Positions 17,678 through 25,357 of a stretch of 64,000 nucleotides of DNA are shown piece by piece. Position numbers and translations under genes: made by a program. The DNA is from Nocardioides mangrovicus (lineage in GTDB: Bacteria; Actinomycetota; Actinomycetes; Propionibacteriales; Nocardioidaceae): NCBI RefSeq assembly GCF_003674065.1, contig NZ_RDBE01000010.1, positions 1,037,371 through 1,101,370 on the forward strand. The letters run 5' to 3'. The number at the start of each line of letters is the position of its first letter. The first letter of the stretch is position 1. The notes beneath the pieces were generated by a model. It was not told the origin of the DNA, did not search any database, and saw nothing but the letters and a program-made list of their open reading frames with translations.

Positions 17678-18355
17678 CTAGCGAGCGCGGCGGCGCATCC
17701 GCTCCAGGTCCATGATCACCACGCTGCGCGGCTCGAGCCGCAGCCAGCCGCGCGAGGCGAAGTCGGCCAGCGCCTTGTTGACCGTCTCGCGCGAGGCGCC
17801 GACCAGCTGGGCCAGCTCCTCCTGGGTGAGGTCGTGGTGCACGTGGACGCCGTCGTCGGCGGTGCGGCCGAAGCGGTCGGCGAGGTCGAGCAGCGCCTTC
17901 GCGACGCGGCCCGGCACGTCGGAGAACACCAGGTCGGCGGCGACGTCGTTGGCGCGGCGCAGCCGGCTGGCCAGCTGCAGCAGCAGGCCGCGGGCCACCG
18001 TCGGGCGGCCGTCGAGGAAACGCAGCAGGTCCTCGTGCGAGAGCGAGAGGAAGACGGTGTCGGTGACCGCGGTGACGGTGGCCGAGCGCGGTCCGGGGTC
18101 GAACAGCGAGAGCTCGCCGAACATCTGGCCCGGGCCCAGGATCGCCAGCAGGTTCTCGCGACCGTCCGAGGAGGTGCGGCCGAGCTTCACCTTGCCGTCG
18201 GTGACGATGTAGAGCTTGTCGCCGGAGTCGCCCTCGTGGAAGAGCACCTCGCCGCGGCGCAGCTTGGTCTGGCTCATCGAGGACCGCAGCGCCTCGGCGT
18301 CCGCGTCGTCCAGCTCGGTGAAGAGCGGGCCCTGACGCAGCACGTCGTTCTCCAC
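17678..18355 (-). CDS. crp: Crp/Fnr-family cAMP-responsive regulator
   Basis: 225 residues. A cyclic-nucleotide-binding domain (residues about 15-130) has [32 protein letters not shown] with the E and R that contact cAMP, followed by the dimerisation helix and a Crp-type helix-turn-helix [21 protein letters not shown]. No cysteine cluster is present, so it is Crp- rather than Fnr-like. GTG 18355 has a textbook ribosome binding site (AAGGAG, 6 nt). Orthologues in Streptomyces and mycobacteria control germination, secondary metabolism and central metabolism. It is divergent from nth. Confidence 0.95.
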   Translation of the reverse strand: MENDVLRQGPLFTELDDADAEALRSSMSQTKLRRGEVLFHEGDSGDKLYIVTDGKVKLGRTSSDGRENLLAILGPGQMFGELSLFDPGPRSATVTAVTDTVFLSLSHEDLLRFLDGRPTVARGLLLQLASRLRRANDVAADLVFSDVPGRVAKALLDLADRFGRTADDGVHVHHDLTQEELAQLVGASRETVNKALADFASRGWLRLEPRSVVIMDLERMRRRAR

Positions 18356-18467
18356 AGGGATCTCCTTCTCAGCGCGCTCCGGGGTGCAACAGGTCACATT
18401 GTCCACCCGTGCAGGGGCATTCTGCCACGTCAGCGGCGACGGCCCGATCGGTGTCGCAGTCCCCGCG

Positions 18468-18473
18468 TAGGCT
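18468..18473 (+). promoter_or_regulatory. -10 hexamer of a likely leaderless promoter for nth
   Basis: TAGGCT, 7 nt before GTG 18481. Confidence 0.6.
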
Positions 18474-18480
18474 GACCGCC

Positions 18481-19185
18481 GTGCCGGACACCTCGCTGGG
18501 GACCTCGTTGGTCAGGCGGGCCCGCAAGGTGGACCGGGTGCTCGCCGAGACCTATCCCGACGCCCGCAGCGAGCTGGACTTCACCACCCCCTTCGAGTGC
18601 CTGGTGGTCACGGTGCTCTCGGCGCAGACGACCGACAAGCGGGTCAACCTGGCCAGTCCCGCCCTCTTCGCGGCCTACCCCGACCCCGCCGCCATGGCCG
18701 CCGCCGACCGCGCGCACCTGGAGAAGCTGGTGGGCCCGCTGGGCTTCTTCCGGGCCAAGACCGACTCGCTGCTCAAGCTCAGTGCCGCGCTGGTCGAGCA
18801 GCACGGCGGTCAGGTGCCCGACCGGCTCGACGAGCTGGTGAAGCTGCCCGGGGTGGGCCGCAAGACGGCCAACGTCGTGCTGGGCAACGCCTTCGGCAAG
18901 CCGGGCATCACCGTCGACACTCACTTCGGCCGCCTCGCCCGGCGGCTGGGCTGGACCGAGGAGAGCGACCCGGTCAAGGTGGAGCACGAGGTCGGCGCAC
19001 TCTTCCCCAAGCGGGACTGGACGATGCTCTCCCACCACCTCATCTGGCACGGCCGCCGCTGCTGCCACGCCCGCAACCCGGCCTGCGGGGCGTGCCCCGT
19101 CGCGCGCTGGTGCCCCTCCTACGGCGAGGGCCCCACCGACCCGGTCAAGGCCGCGAAGCTGCTGCGCACCGAGGGGCGGGCGTGA
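18481..19185 (+). CDS. nth: endonuclease III (DNA glycosylase/AP lyase)
   Basis: 234 residues. The helix-hairpin-helix [14 protein letters not shown] contains the catalytic lysine, [14 protein letters not shown] contains the catalytic aspartate, and the C-terminal [4Fe-4S] ligands are C-x6-C-x2-C-x5-C (starting at [12 protein letters not shown]). It removes oxidised pyrimidines and cleaves abasic sites. The GTG at 18481 follows TAGGCT by 7 nt. The tlpA-like gene overlaps its stop by 4 bp, starting a five-gene run to the amidohydrolase at 22288. Confidence 0.96.
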   Translation: MPDTSLGTSLVRRARKVDRVLAETYPDARSELDFTTPFECLVVTVLSAQTTDKRVNLASPALFAAYPDPAAMAAADRAHLEKLVGPLGFFRAKTDSLLKLSAALVEQHGGQVPDRLDELVKLPGVGRKTANVVLGNAFGKPGITVDTHFGRLARRLGWTEESDPVKVEHEVGALFPKRDWTMLSHHLIWHGRRCCHARNPACGACPVARWCPSYGEGPTDPVKAAKLLRTEGRA

Positions 19186-19664
19186 GGAAGGCGCTCGTCG
19201 TCCTGGTGGCGCTCGTGCTGCTCGCCGGCTGCGGCACCGGGCTGGAGAAGAAGCCGGCGACGACGCTGCCGGCGGTCACGCTGGCGCCGCTGGGCGGCCA
19301 GGGGTCCTCGATCGACCTGCGCACGCTCAAGGGCCCGGTGCTGCTCAACTTCTGGGCCAACTGGTGCGGCCCCTGCAAGGAGGAGCTGCCGATCTACCAG
19401 CGCTTCCACGCCGACCACGGCGCGGTGCGGCTGGTCGGTGTCAACACCCTCGACACCCAGCCGCAGCTGGCCGAGAAGATGCTCGCCGCCGCCGGCGCCA
19501 CCTACCCCCAGGTCACCGACCCCGACGGGAAGGTCCTCGGCGCGAAGTACCTGCCCGTGCTGGTGATGCTCGATGCTCGCGGGCACGTCGTGTACAAGAA
19601 GGCGATCCGGATCCGGTCCGTGGCGCAGCTGCAGTCCCTGGTCAGGAAGCACCTCGGTGTCTGA
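19182..19664 (+). CDS. TlpA/ResA-family thiol-disulfide lipoprotein
   Basis: 160 residues. A lipoprotein signal ends in the lipobox LLAGCG, so it is anchored outside the membrane. The thioredoxin fold has [14 protein letters not shown] with the WCGPC active site and a cis-proline in KYLPVLVML. Orthologue of Rv3673c, placed between nth and the NUDIX gene exactly as in mycobacteria. It probably reduces or oxidises exported thiols, for example in cytochrome c maturation. Overlaps nth by 4 bp and the NUDIX gene by 8 bp. Confidence 0.92.
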   Translation: MRKALVVLVALVLLAGCGTGLEKKPATTLPAVTLAPLGGQGSSIDLRTLKGPVLLNFWANWCGPCKEELPIYQRFHADHGAVRLVGVNTLDTQPQLAEKMLAAAGATYPQVTDPDGKVLGAKYLPVLVMLDARGHVVYKKAIRIRSVAQLQSLVRKHLGV

Positions 19665-20328
19665 TCCGGCTGGGTTGCCCGGCTGGCTGGAGCCGGTGCG
19701 CGAGGGCGCCCGCACCATCACCGCCGACGACCTCACCCGCTTCGTGCCGCCCGAGGGGTCCGACGCCCGCCAGGGCGCGGTGCTGATGCTCTTCGGCGAG
19801 GGGCCGGCCGGCCCCGACCTGCTGCTCACCGAGCGCAACCACCAGATGCGCTCCCACCCCGGCCAGCTCTCCTTCCCCGGCGGCTCGATGGACCCCGGCG
19901 ACGACGGTCCGGTGGCGGCCGCGCTGCGCGAGGCGTACGAGGAGACCGGGCTCGACCCGGCCGGCGTCGAGGTGATCGGCACCCTGCCCCAGCTCTGGCT
20001 GCCGCCGAGCAACTTCGCCGTCACCCCCGTGCTGGGCTGGTGGCGGGTGGAGTCGCCGGTGTCACCCACCTCGCCGGAGGAGGTCGAGCAGGTGCTGCGG
20101 GTGCCGCTGGCCGAGCTGCTCGACCCGACCCACCGCGTCACCGTCACCCACCCCAGCGGCTACCGCAGCCCGGGGTTCCTGGTGGGCGCCGAGCACGACC
20201 TGGTGCTGTGGGGTTTCACCGCGGGCATCATCACGCGGCTCTTCGACCACCTCGGCTGGACCCGGCCGTGGGACGAGACCGCCGAGGCCGAGCTGCCGGC
20301 CTACATGCTCAGCGGGCGACGCGGATGA
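19657..20328 (+). CDS. CoA pyrophosphatase-type NUDIX hydrolase (NUDT8/YeaB-like)
   Basis: 223 residues with the NuCoA signature LLTERNHQMRSHPGQLSFPGG upstream of the Nudix box; here the pieces read RNHQMRSHPGQLSFPGG and LREAYEETGLDP. This combination marks enzymes that hydrolyse CoA to 3',5'-ADP and phosphopantetheine. Orthologue of Rv3672c. GTG start overlaps tlpA by 8 bp; its stop overlaps marP by 4 bp (ATGA). Confidence 0.9.
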   Translation: MSDPAGLPGWLEPVREGARTITADDLTRFVPPEGSDARQGAVLMLFGEGPAGPDLLLTERNHQMRSHPGQLSFPGGSMDPGDDGPVAAALREAYEETGLDPAGVEVIGTLPQLWLPPSNFAVTPVLGWWRVESPVSPTSPEEVEQVLRVPLAELLDPTHRVTVTHPSGYRSPGFLVGAEHDLVLWGFTAGIITRLFDHLGWTRPWDETAEAELPAYMLSGRRG

Positions 20329-21500
20329 ACGTCTTGGACTGGGTGCTGGTCGTCTTGGTGGTGGCCTACGCGGTCTCCGGCTACTGGCAGGGCTTCATCA
20401 CCGGCGCCTTCGCCACCGTCGGCCTCGTGCTGGGCGGACTGCTCGGCATCTGGCTGGCACCCACGCTGCTGGGCCGGCTGCAGCCCTCGGTCGGCGTCTC
20501 GGTGCTGGCGGTGTTCGTCGTGCTGGTGTGCGCCTCGTTCGGCCAGGCGCTGCTGCAGTACGTCGGCGGACGGGCCCGCGACGCCATCACCTGGCAACCG
20601 GTCCGCGCCATCGACGCCGTCGGCGGCGCGGCCCTCTCGGTGGCCGCCGTGCTCGTGGTCGCGTGGATGCTGGGCGTGGCCATCAGCGGCTCGCGGATCC
20701 CCGGCGTCGGGCCCGAGGTGCGCACCTCGCGCGTGCTCGGCGAGGTCAACAAGGTGATGCCCGGGCAGGCGCAGACCGCGCTGCAGGCCTTCAACCGGGT
20801 CGTGGGGTCGAGCTTCTTCCCCAGCTACCTCGAGCCGTTCGCGCCCGAGCGCATCGTCAACGTCTCGCCCGCCTCTCGCCGGGTGCTCACCGACCCCGAC
20901 ATCACCCGTGCCCGCACCCGGGTGTTCAAGGTCCGCGGCAACAACGCGTGCGGCCAGGGCGTCGAGGGCAGCAGCTTCCTCTACGCGCCGCACCGGCTGA
21001 TGACCAACGCCCACGTGGTGGCCGGCGTGCGGCACCCGCAGGTGGTCGAGGACAACCGCTCGCTGGACGCCACGGTCGTCTACTACAACCCCGAGGTCGA
21101 CGTCGCGGTGCTGCTGGTGCCGGGCCTGAGCGGCAAGCCGCTGCCCTTCGCCACCACGCCGGGTCAGGTGCGGCAGCAGGCGGCCGCGCTGGGCTACCCG
21201 CAGGACGGCCCCTACGACGCCGAGCCGGCGCGCATCCGCTCCCAGCAGCAGCTGCGCTCGCCCGACATCTACAGCCAGGGCAGCGTGGTGCGGCAGGTCT
21301 TCTCGCTGCGCAGCACGATCCGTCCCGGCAACTCCGGTGGCCCGCTGGTGGCCACCTCGGGCGAGGTGCTCGGGGTCGTGTTCGCGGCCTCGGTCACCAA
21401 CGACCAGACCGGCTACGCGCTCACCGCCCAGCAGGTCAGCGGGCCGGCGTCGGTGGGCCGCACCGCCACCCAGGCCGTGTCCACCGGGGACTGCGCGTGA
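20325..21500 (+). CDS. marP: MarP-type membrane serine protease (CvpA-like helices plus trypsin domain)
   Basis: 391 residues. Four N-terminal CvpA/colicin-V-like helices (residues 1-125: DWVLVVLVVAYAVSGYWQGF onward) are followed by an extracytoplasmic chymotrypsin-fold domain with His in TNAHVVAG, Asp in PEVDVAVLLV and Ser in RPGNSGGPLV. Two cysteines (NNACGQG and the C-terminal TGDCA) could form the activating disulfide known for M. tuberculosis MarP (Rv3671c), which protects against acid and oxidative stress. Coupled to the NUDIX gene before it and the amidohydrolase after it by 4-bp overlaps. Confidence 0.94.
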   Translation: MNVLDWVLVVLVVAYAVSGYWQGFITGAFATVGLVLGGLLGIWLAPTLLGRLQPSVGVSVLAVFVVLVCASFGQALLQYVGGRARDAITWQPVRAIDAVGGAALSVAAVLVVAWMLGVAISGSRIPGVGPEVRTSRVLGEVNKVMPGQAQTALQAFNRVVGSSFFPSYLEPFAPERIVNVSPASRRVLTDPDITRARTRVFKVRGNNACGQGVEGSSFLYAPHRLMTNAHVVAGVRHPQVVEDNRSLDATVVYYNPEVDVAVLLVPGLSGKPLPFATTPGQVRQQAAALGYPQDGPYDAEPARIRSQQQLRSPDIYSQGSVVRQVFSLRSTIRPGNSGGPLVATSGEVLGVVFAASVTNDQTGYALTAQQVSGPASVGRTATQAVSTGDCA

Positions 21501-22288
21501 GGCTGGCGCTGGCGGCGCTGGCTTTCCCCGGCAGCCCCGCAGAGTCGGTCGCGGCGGCCTGCGCGGCGATCGACGAGGCGGCCGGGGCCGGTGCCGCACT
21601 GGTCGTGCTGCCGGAGTGCTTCGTGCCGGGCTACCGCGCCCTCGGCGCACCGGTCCCCGAGGTCGACGCCGGCTGGCTGGCCGGTGCGCACGCGGCCGTC
21701 GCCGAGGCCTGCGGTCGCGCGGGCGTCGCGGCGGTGGTCGGCACCGAGCGCTTCGTGGCCGGCGGGCGCCGCATCACCGCGCTCGTCGTCGACGCCGACG
21801 GCACGCCGCTGGGCTGGCAGGACAAGGTGCAGCTCGACCCCAGTGAGGACCGTCTCTACGCCCCTGGCACCGAGCGCGCGGTCTTCGACGTGGGCGGTGC
21901 GCGAGTGGGCGTGGTGATCTGCCACGAGGGCTGGCGCTACCCCGAGGCCACCCGGTCGCTGGTGCGGGCCGGGGCCCGCCTCGTGGTGCACCCGCAGTTC
22001 CACCCCGGCGACGACGACGGGCCGCGCGGTGGCTTCGCCGACCCGGCCGGTCCGTTCCACGAGGCCGCCGCACGGTGCCGTGCGGCCGAGAACGAGATCT
22101 GGTTCGCCACGGTCAACTGCGCGATGCCCGGCCGTGCCATGACCTCGGCGCTCGTCGCACCCGACGGCACGGTGGTCGCCGAGCAGCCACGAGGCGTGGC
22201 CGGGCTGCTGGTGAGCGACCTCGACCCGGCGGCCGCGACCGGTCGTTACGCCGAACGGCTGCGGGAGGGCGCCGTCACTTGCGCTTGA
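21497..22288 (+). CDS. carbon-nitrogen hydrolase (nitrilase superfamily amidase)
   Basis: 263 residues with the catalytic triad of the superfamily: Glu in LVVLPECF, Lys in GWQDKVQLDPSEDR, Cys in VVICHEGWRYPEATR. Such enzymes hydrolyse amides, nitriles or carbamoyl groups; the particular substrate is not evident. GTG start overlaps marP by 4 bp, making it the last gene of the nth run. Its 3' end overlaps the convergent holin-like gene by 14 bp. Confidence 0.9.
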   Translation: MRLALAALAFPGSPAESVAAACAAIDEAAGAGAALVVLPECFVPGYRALGAPVPEVDAGWLAGAHAAVAEACGRAGVAAVVGTERFVAGGRRITALVVDADGTPLGWQDKVQLDPSEDRLYAPGTERAVFDVGGARVGVVICHEGWRYPEATRSLVRAGARLVVHPQFHPGDDDGPRGGFADPAGPFHEAAARCRAAENEIWFATVNCAMPGRAMTSALVAPDGTVVAEQPRGVAGLLVSDLDPAAATGRYAERLREGAVTCA

Positions 22289-22688
22289 TGACGGCCGCGG
22301 TCTCCTTGGCCTGCTCGATCGAGCGCTCGGGCGCCTTGACCTTCTTCACGCTGCGCAGGCCGAGCAGGCCCAGCAGCGCGGCGAGCAGCAGGTAGACGCC
22401 GAAGACGATGAGGAAGCACCAGGCCAGGTCCAGGCCGCTGAGGTGGATCAGATAGGCGATAGCCACCGAGAGCATGATGATGGCCAGGAGCCCGAGGAAC
22501 GCCGCGCCGGCGAACAGGCCGATGCCCACGCCGCCGGCCTTGACGCTGAACTGGATCTCGGACTTGGCCAGCGCGATCTCGTTGCGCACCAGCGAGGAGA
22601 CGTCGCGACTGACCTCGGTGACCAGCCGCCCGATGGTGGGCTCCTCGGCCTGGGTCACCGTCGTCTGCTGCGGCAGTTCCTCGCTCAT
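22275..22688 (-). CDS. actinobacterial phage-holin-family protein (Holin-X like)
   Basis: 137 residues: an amphipathic N-terminal stretch with RLVTEVSRDVSSLVRNEIAL and KSEIQFSVKAGG, then two membrane helices (GLFAGAAFLGLLAIIML and CFLIVFGVYLLLAALLG) and a lysine-rich tail. This layout matches the DUF1469/Actinobacterial Holin-X family, which is chromosomal and not evidence of a prophage. The ATG follows TAGGGT by 6 nt. It is followed on the other side by nhaA in the same orientation, 4 bp upstream. Confidence 0.87.
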   Translation of the reverse strand: MSEELPQQTTVTQAEEPTIGRLVTEVSRDVSSLVRNEIALAKSEIQFSVKAGGVGIGLFAGAAFLGLLAIIMLSVAIAYLIHLSGLDLAWCFLIVFGVYLLLAALLGLLGLRSVKKVKAPERSIEQAKETAAVIKRK

Positions 22689-22692
22689 GACC

Positions 22693-23862
22693 TCACCCTA
22701 AGCGCAACCGGCTCCGGCGCCTCAGCGCCACCGCACCGAGCAGCGCGGCCAGCAACGAGCCGACCAGCACCGCCGACTTCGCCTGCGCCGCGCGGGCGTC
22801 GTCGTAGGAGAGGTCGCAGACCAGCAGCGCGACGGTGAAGCCGATGCCGCACAGCAGCGCGAGCCCGACCAGGTCGCGCCAGGCCAGGCCCGGGCCGCGC
22901 CCGCCGATGCGGCCGGCGAGCCAGGCACCGCCGAGCACCCCGACCGGCTTGCCCACCACCAGCCCGGCCACGACGCCGAGGGCCACCGGCGAGACCAGCG
23001 AGAGTCCGCCGAGCGGCACCCCGGTGCTGGTGAGGGCGAACAGCGGCACCGCCACGCACGCACTCACCGGCGAGAGCGCCTGCTCGAGCCGCTCGGCCGG
23101 CGAGAGCTTGTCCTCCTGCTCGGTCGCGACGCGGGTGAGCAGCCCGACGACGACGCCGGCCACGGTGGCGTGCACGCCGCCGGCGTACGTCGCCCACCAG
23201 GCCAGCACGACGAGCGGGGTTAGGAGCCAGGGCGACGTGAGCCGCCACCGCTGCAGCAGTCCGTAGGTCGCGAGGGCGGCCACCGCGACGATCAGCCAGC
23301 CCACGTGCAGGCTGCTGCTGTAGAACACGGCGATGATCGCGACGACCACGAGGTCGTCGACCACGGCGAGGGTGAGTAGGAAGGCCCGCAGCTGCTGGGG
23401 CAGACCCGACCCGACGACGGCGAGCACGGCCAGCGCGAACGCGATGTCGGTGGCGCTGGGGATGGCCCAGCCGCGCAGGTCCGGTGAGCCCAGGTTGACG
23501 ACCACGAAGACGACGGCGGGCACCAGCACGCCCCCCACGGCCGCCGCGACCGGCACCGCCGCGTCGGCCGGTCGGCGCAGCGAGCCGACCACGAGCTCGC
23601 GCTTGAGCTCCAGGCCGGCGACGAGGAAGAACACCGCCAGCGCGCCCTCGGCGGCCCAGTGCTCGAGGTCGAGCGGACCCAGCTGGAGCCGCCGCAGGGC
23701 CTCGTAGGAGTCGCCGGCGGTGTTGGCCCAGACCAGCGCGCACCCGGCGGCCAGCAGCGCCAGGACGCCCCCGACCGTCTCGCGACGCAGCACCTCGGCC
23801 ACGAACGCGGCGTCGTCGCGCCGCGGCAACCGAAGGGGACGGCGGTCCGTCGGAGTCGGCAT
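22693..23862 (-). CDS. nhaA: Na+/H+ antiporter NhaA
   Basis: 389 residues, about eleven to twelve helices. It has the NhaA signatures AEGALAVFFLVAGLELKRE, the double aspartate LTLAVVDDLVVVAIIAVFY that binds Na+ and H+, and GKPVGVLGGAW. ATG 23862 is chosen because AGGAG lies 7 nt upstream. It exchanges intracellular Na+ for protons and serves pH and salt homeostasis. Divergent from a CPA1-type antiporter, so two antiporters of different families share one intergenic region. Confidence 0.95.
   Translation of the reverse strand: MPTPTDRRPLRLPRRDDAAFVAEVLRRETVGGVLALLAAGCALVWANTAGDSYEALRRLQLGPLDLEHWAAEGALAVFFLVAGLELKRELVVGSLRRPADAAVPVAAAVGGVLVPAVVFVVVNLGSPDLRGWAIPSATDIAFALAVLAVVGSGLPQQLRAFLLTLAVVDDLVVVAIIAVFYSSSLHVGWLIVAVAALATYGLLQRWRLTSPWLLTPLVVLAWWATYAGGVHATVAGVVVGLLTRVATEQEDKLSPAERLEQALSPVSACVAVPLFALTSTGVPLGGLSLVSPVALGVVAGLVVGKPVGVLGGAWLAGRIGGRGPGLAWRDLVGLALLCGIGFTVALLVCDLSYDDARAAQAKSAVLVGSLLAALLGAVALRRRSRLRLG
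22695..22700 (-). promoter_or_regulatory. -10 hexamer of a likely leaderless promoter for the holin-like gene
   Basis: TAGGGT on the minus strand, 6 nt before ATG 22688. It lies inside the last codons of nhaA. Confidence 0.5.
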
Positions 23863-23940
23863 CACAGGGCTCCTGGGGTCGACAACACGAGTGCCGACCA
23901 GACTTCCCGGCGAACCTCCGGACAGCCTACCGGGCCTCGA

Positions 23941-23946
23941 TAGCCT
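23941..23946 (+). promoter_or_regulatory. -10 hexamer of a likely leaderless promoter for the CPA1 antiporter
   Basis: TAGCCT, 6 nt before GTG 23953. Confidence 0.6.
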
Positions 23947-23952
23947 GGGCCG

Positions 23953-25182
23953 GTGGACGACCTGGTGCCCTTCGGCCTCAGCCTCGCCCTCGTGGCCCTC
24001 GCCGGGCTGGTGGCGGTGTGGTCCAAGCCGCTGAGCGAGTGGCTGCGGGTGCCGGCCCCGGCGCTGTTCCTGGTGGTCGCGGCGCTCGCCTCCGACCTCT
24101 TCCCGCGCCTGGGGACGGTGTCCATCGAGCACGTTCAGCGGATCGTCACCGTCATGCTGGTGCTCCTGCTCTTCGACGGCGGCCTGCACATCGGGCGGCG
24201 ACGCTTCGCCACCGCGGCCGGACCGGTGCTGCTGGTCGGGGTGCTGGGCACGGTCGTCACGGCCGCCGGCATCGCGGTGGTCGCGCACACGCTGCTCGGC
24301 TTGGACTGGCGGGCCGGTCTGCTGCTCGGCGTCGCGCTCTCGCCGACCGATCCGGCCGTCGTCTTCTCGGTGCTGGGCCGGCGCGAGGTGCAGGGGCGCA
24401 CCGGCACGCTGCTGGAGGGCGAGTCCGGGGCGAACGACCCGGTCGGCATCGCGGCCATGGCCGCCGTGCTGGGCGCGAGCGGCGGCGGTCTGCACGCCGT
24501 GTGGGTGGGTGTGGGCGAGTTCGCCCTGCAGATGGCCGTCGGATCCGTGGTCGGTCTCGCGGGCGGCTGGCTGCTCGCGGTGGCGATGCGGCGGGTGCCG
24601 CTGCCCTCGGCGGCGCTCTACCCGCTGCAGACGCTGCTGGGATCCGGGGTGGTCTTCGGTGTCGCCACCGTGCTGCACGGGTCGGGGTTCCTGGCCGTCT
24701 TCGTGGCCGGGATCTACCTCGGCGACCTCGGCGCGCCCTACAAGCTGGAGATCGAGCGGTTCCACTCCTCGCTGGCCAGCCTCGCCGAGATCGTGGCCTT
24801 CACGCTCCTCGGGCTCACCGTCTCGGTCCACTTCCTGTTCACCAGCGGCGCCTGGCTGGAGGGCCTGGTGCTGGGGGTCGTCCTCGCCCTCGTGCTCAGA
24901 CCGGTGCTGGTCGGGCTGCTGCTGGTGCCGGTGCGCCTGCGCGCGGGCGAGCGCGTCTTCGTGCTGTGGTCGGGCCTCAAGGGCGCCGTCCCGATCCTGC
25001 TCGGCACCTACATCTTGACCTCCGGCGAGCCGCACGCGGGCGAGCTCTACGAGGTGGTGGTGATGGTGGTGGCGTTCTCGGTGATCGTGCAGGGCGGCCT
25101 GGTGCCGTTCGTGGCCGCCCGGGCGAGGGTGCCGATGCGGACCGTCGAGCCCGAGGCGATGGCGGTGCCCGCGCAGCCGTGA
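23953..25182 (+). CDS. CPA1-family cation/proton antiporter (NhaP/CvrA-like)
   Basis: 409 residues with twelve to thirteen helices. Key features: LLLFDGGLHIG, the ALSPTDPAVVFSVL segment with the conserved Thr-Asp-Pro, EGESGANDPVGIAA with the ion-binding aspartate (ND motif), and LKGAVPILLGTY. It stops after the membrane domain and lacks the C-terminal RCK/TrkA_C regulatory part of longer K+/H+ antiporters. Na+ or K+ specificity cannot be decided. Confidence 0.92.
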   Translation: MDDLVPFGLSLALVALAGLVAVWSKPLSEWLRVPAPALFLVVAALASDLFPRLGTVSIEHVQRIVTVMLVLLLFDGGLHIGRRRFATAAGPVLLVGVLGTVVTAAGIAVVAHTLLGLDWRAGLLLGVALSPTDPAVVFSVLGRREVQGRTGTLLEGESGANDPVGIAAMAAVLGASGGGLHAVWVGVGEFALQMAVGSVVGLAGGWLLAVAMRRVPLPSAALYPLQTLLGSGVVFGVATVLHGSGFLAVFVAGIYLGDLGAPYKLEIERFHSSLASLAEIVAFTLLGLTVSVHFLFTSGAWLEGLVLGVVLALVLRPVLVGLLLVPVRLRAGERVFVLWSGLKGAVPILLGTYILTSGEPHAGELYEVVVMVVAFSVIVQGGLVPFVAARARVPMRTVEPEAMAVPAQP

Positions 25183-25203
25183 GGGCGGTCCTCGGCCCCC
25201 GCT

Positions 25204-25265
25204 GAGGTCGCACGGTGAGGTTGCACCGTGAGAGGTTGCATCGTGAGATTGCACGGTGAGGTCGT
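25204..25265 (+). repeat. tandem 13-bp repeat array upstream of narK
   Basis: Four units and a partial fifth: GAGGTCGCACGGT, GAGGTTGCACCGT, GAGAGGTTGCATCGT, GAGATTGCACGGT, GAGGTCGT. The common core is TTGCANNGTGAG. The spacing is 13, 13, 15 and 13 bp. The array lies 93 bp before narK, just upstream of a GlnR-like box. Confidence 0.75.
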
Positions 25266-25274
25266 GAGCAGAAC

Positions 25275-25312
25275 GTGACGCGACCGTGAAGCCGGTCGTC
25301 GCCCGGTGAAAC
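25275..25312 (+). promoter_or_regulatory. candidate GlnR box upstream of the nitrate assimilation operon
   Basis: Four half-site positions at an exact 11-bp period: GTGAC (25275), GTGAA (25286), CGTCG (25297), GAAAC (25308). The known actinobacterial GlnR box alternates GTNAC and GAAAC at this spacing. The first and last match fully, the second partly, the third poorly. Confidence 0.45.
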
Positions 25313-25357
25313 CTCCGCCGCCCAGGTTGGTGGGCCTACCACCACCGGAGGACCGCG

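Noticed and set aside
22275-22688. Prophage remnant from the holin-like gene
   Set aside because: The Holin-X family is a normal chromosomal family in actinobacteria; no integrase, lysin or structural genes nearby.
25204-25265. CRISPR array
   Set aside because: The repeats are directly adjacent with no spacers, and no cas genes are present.
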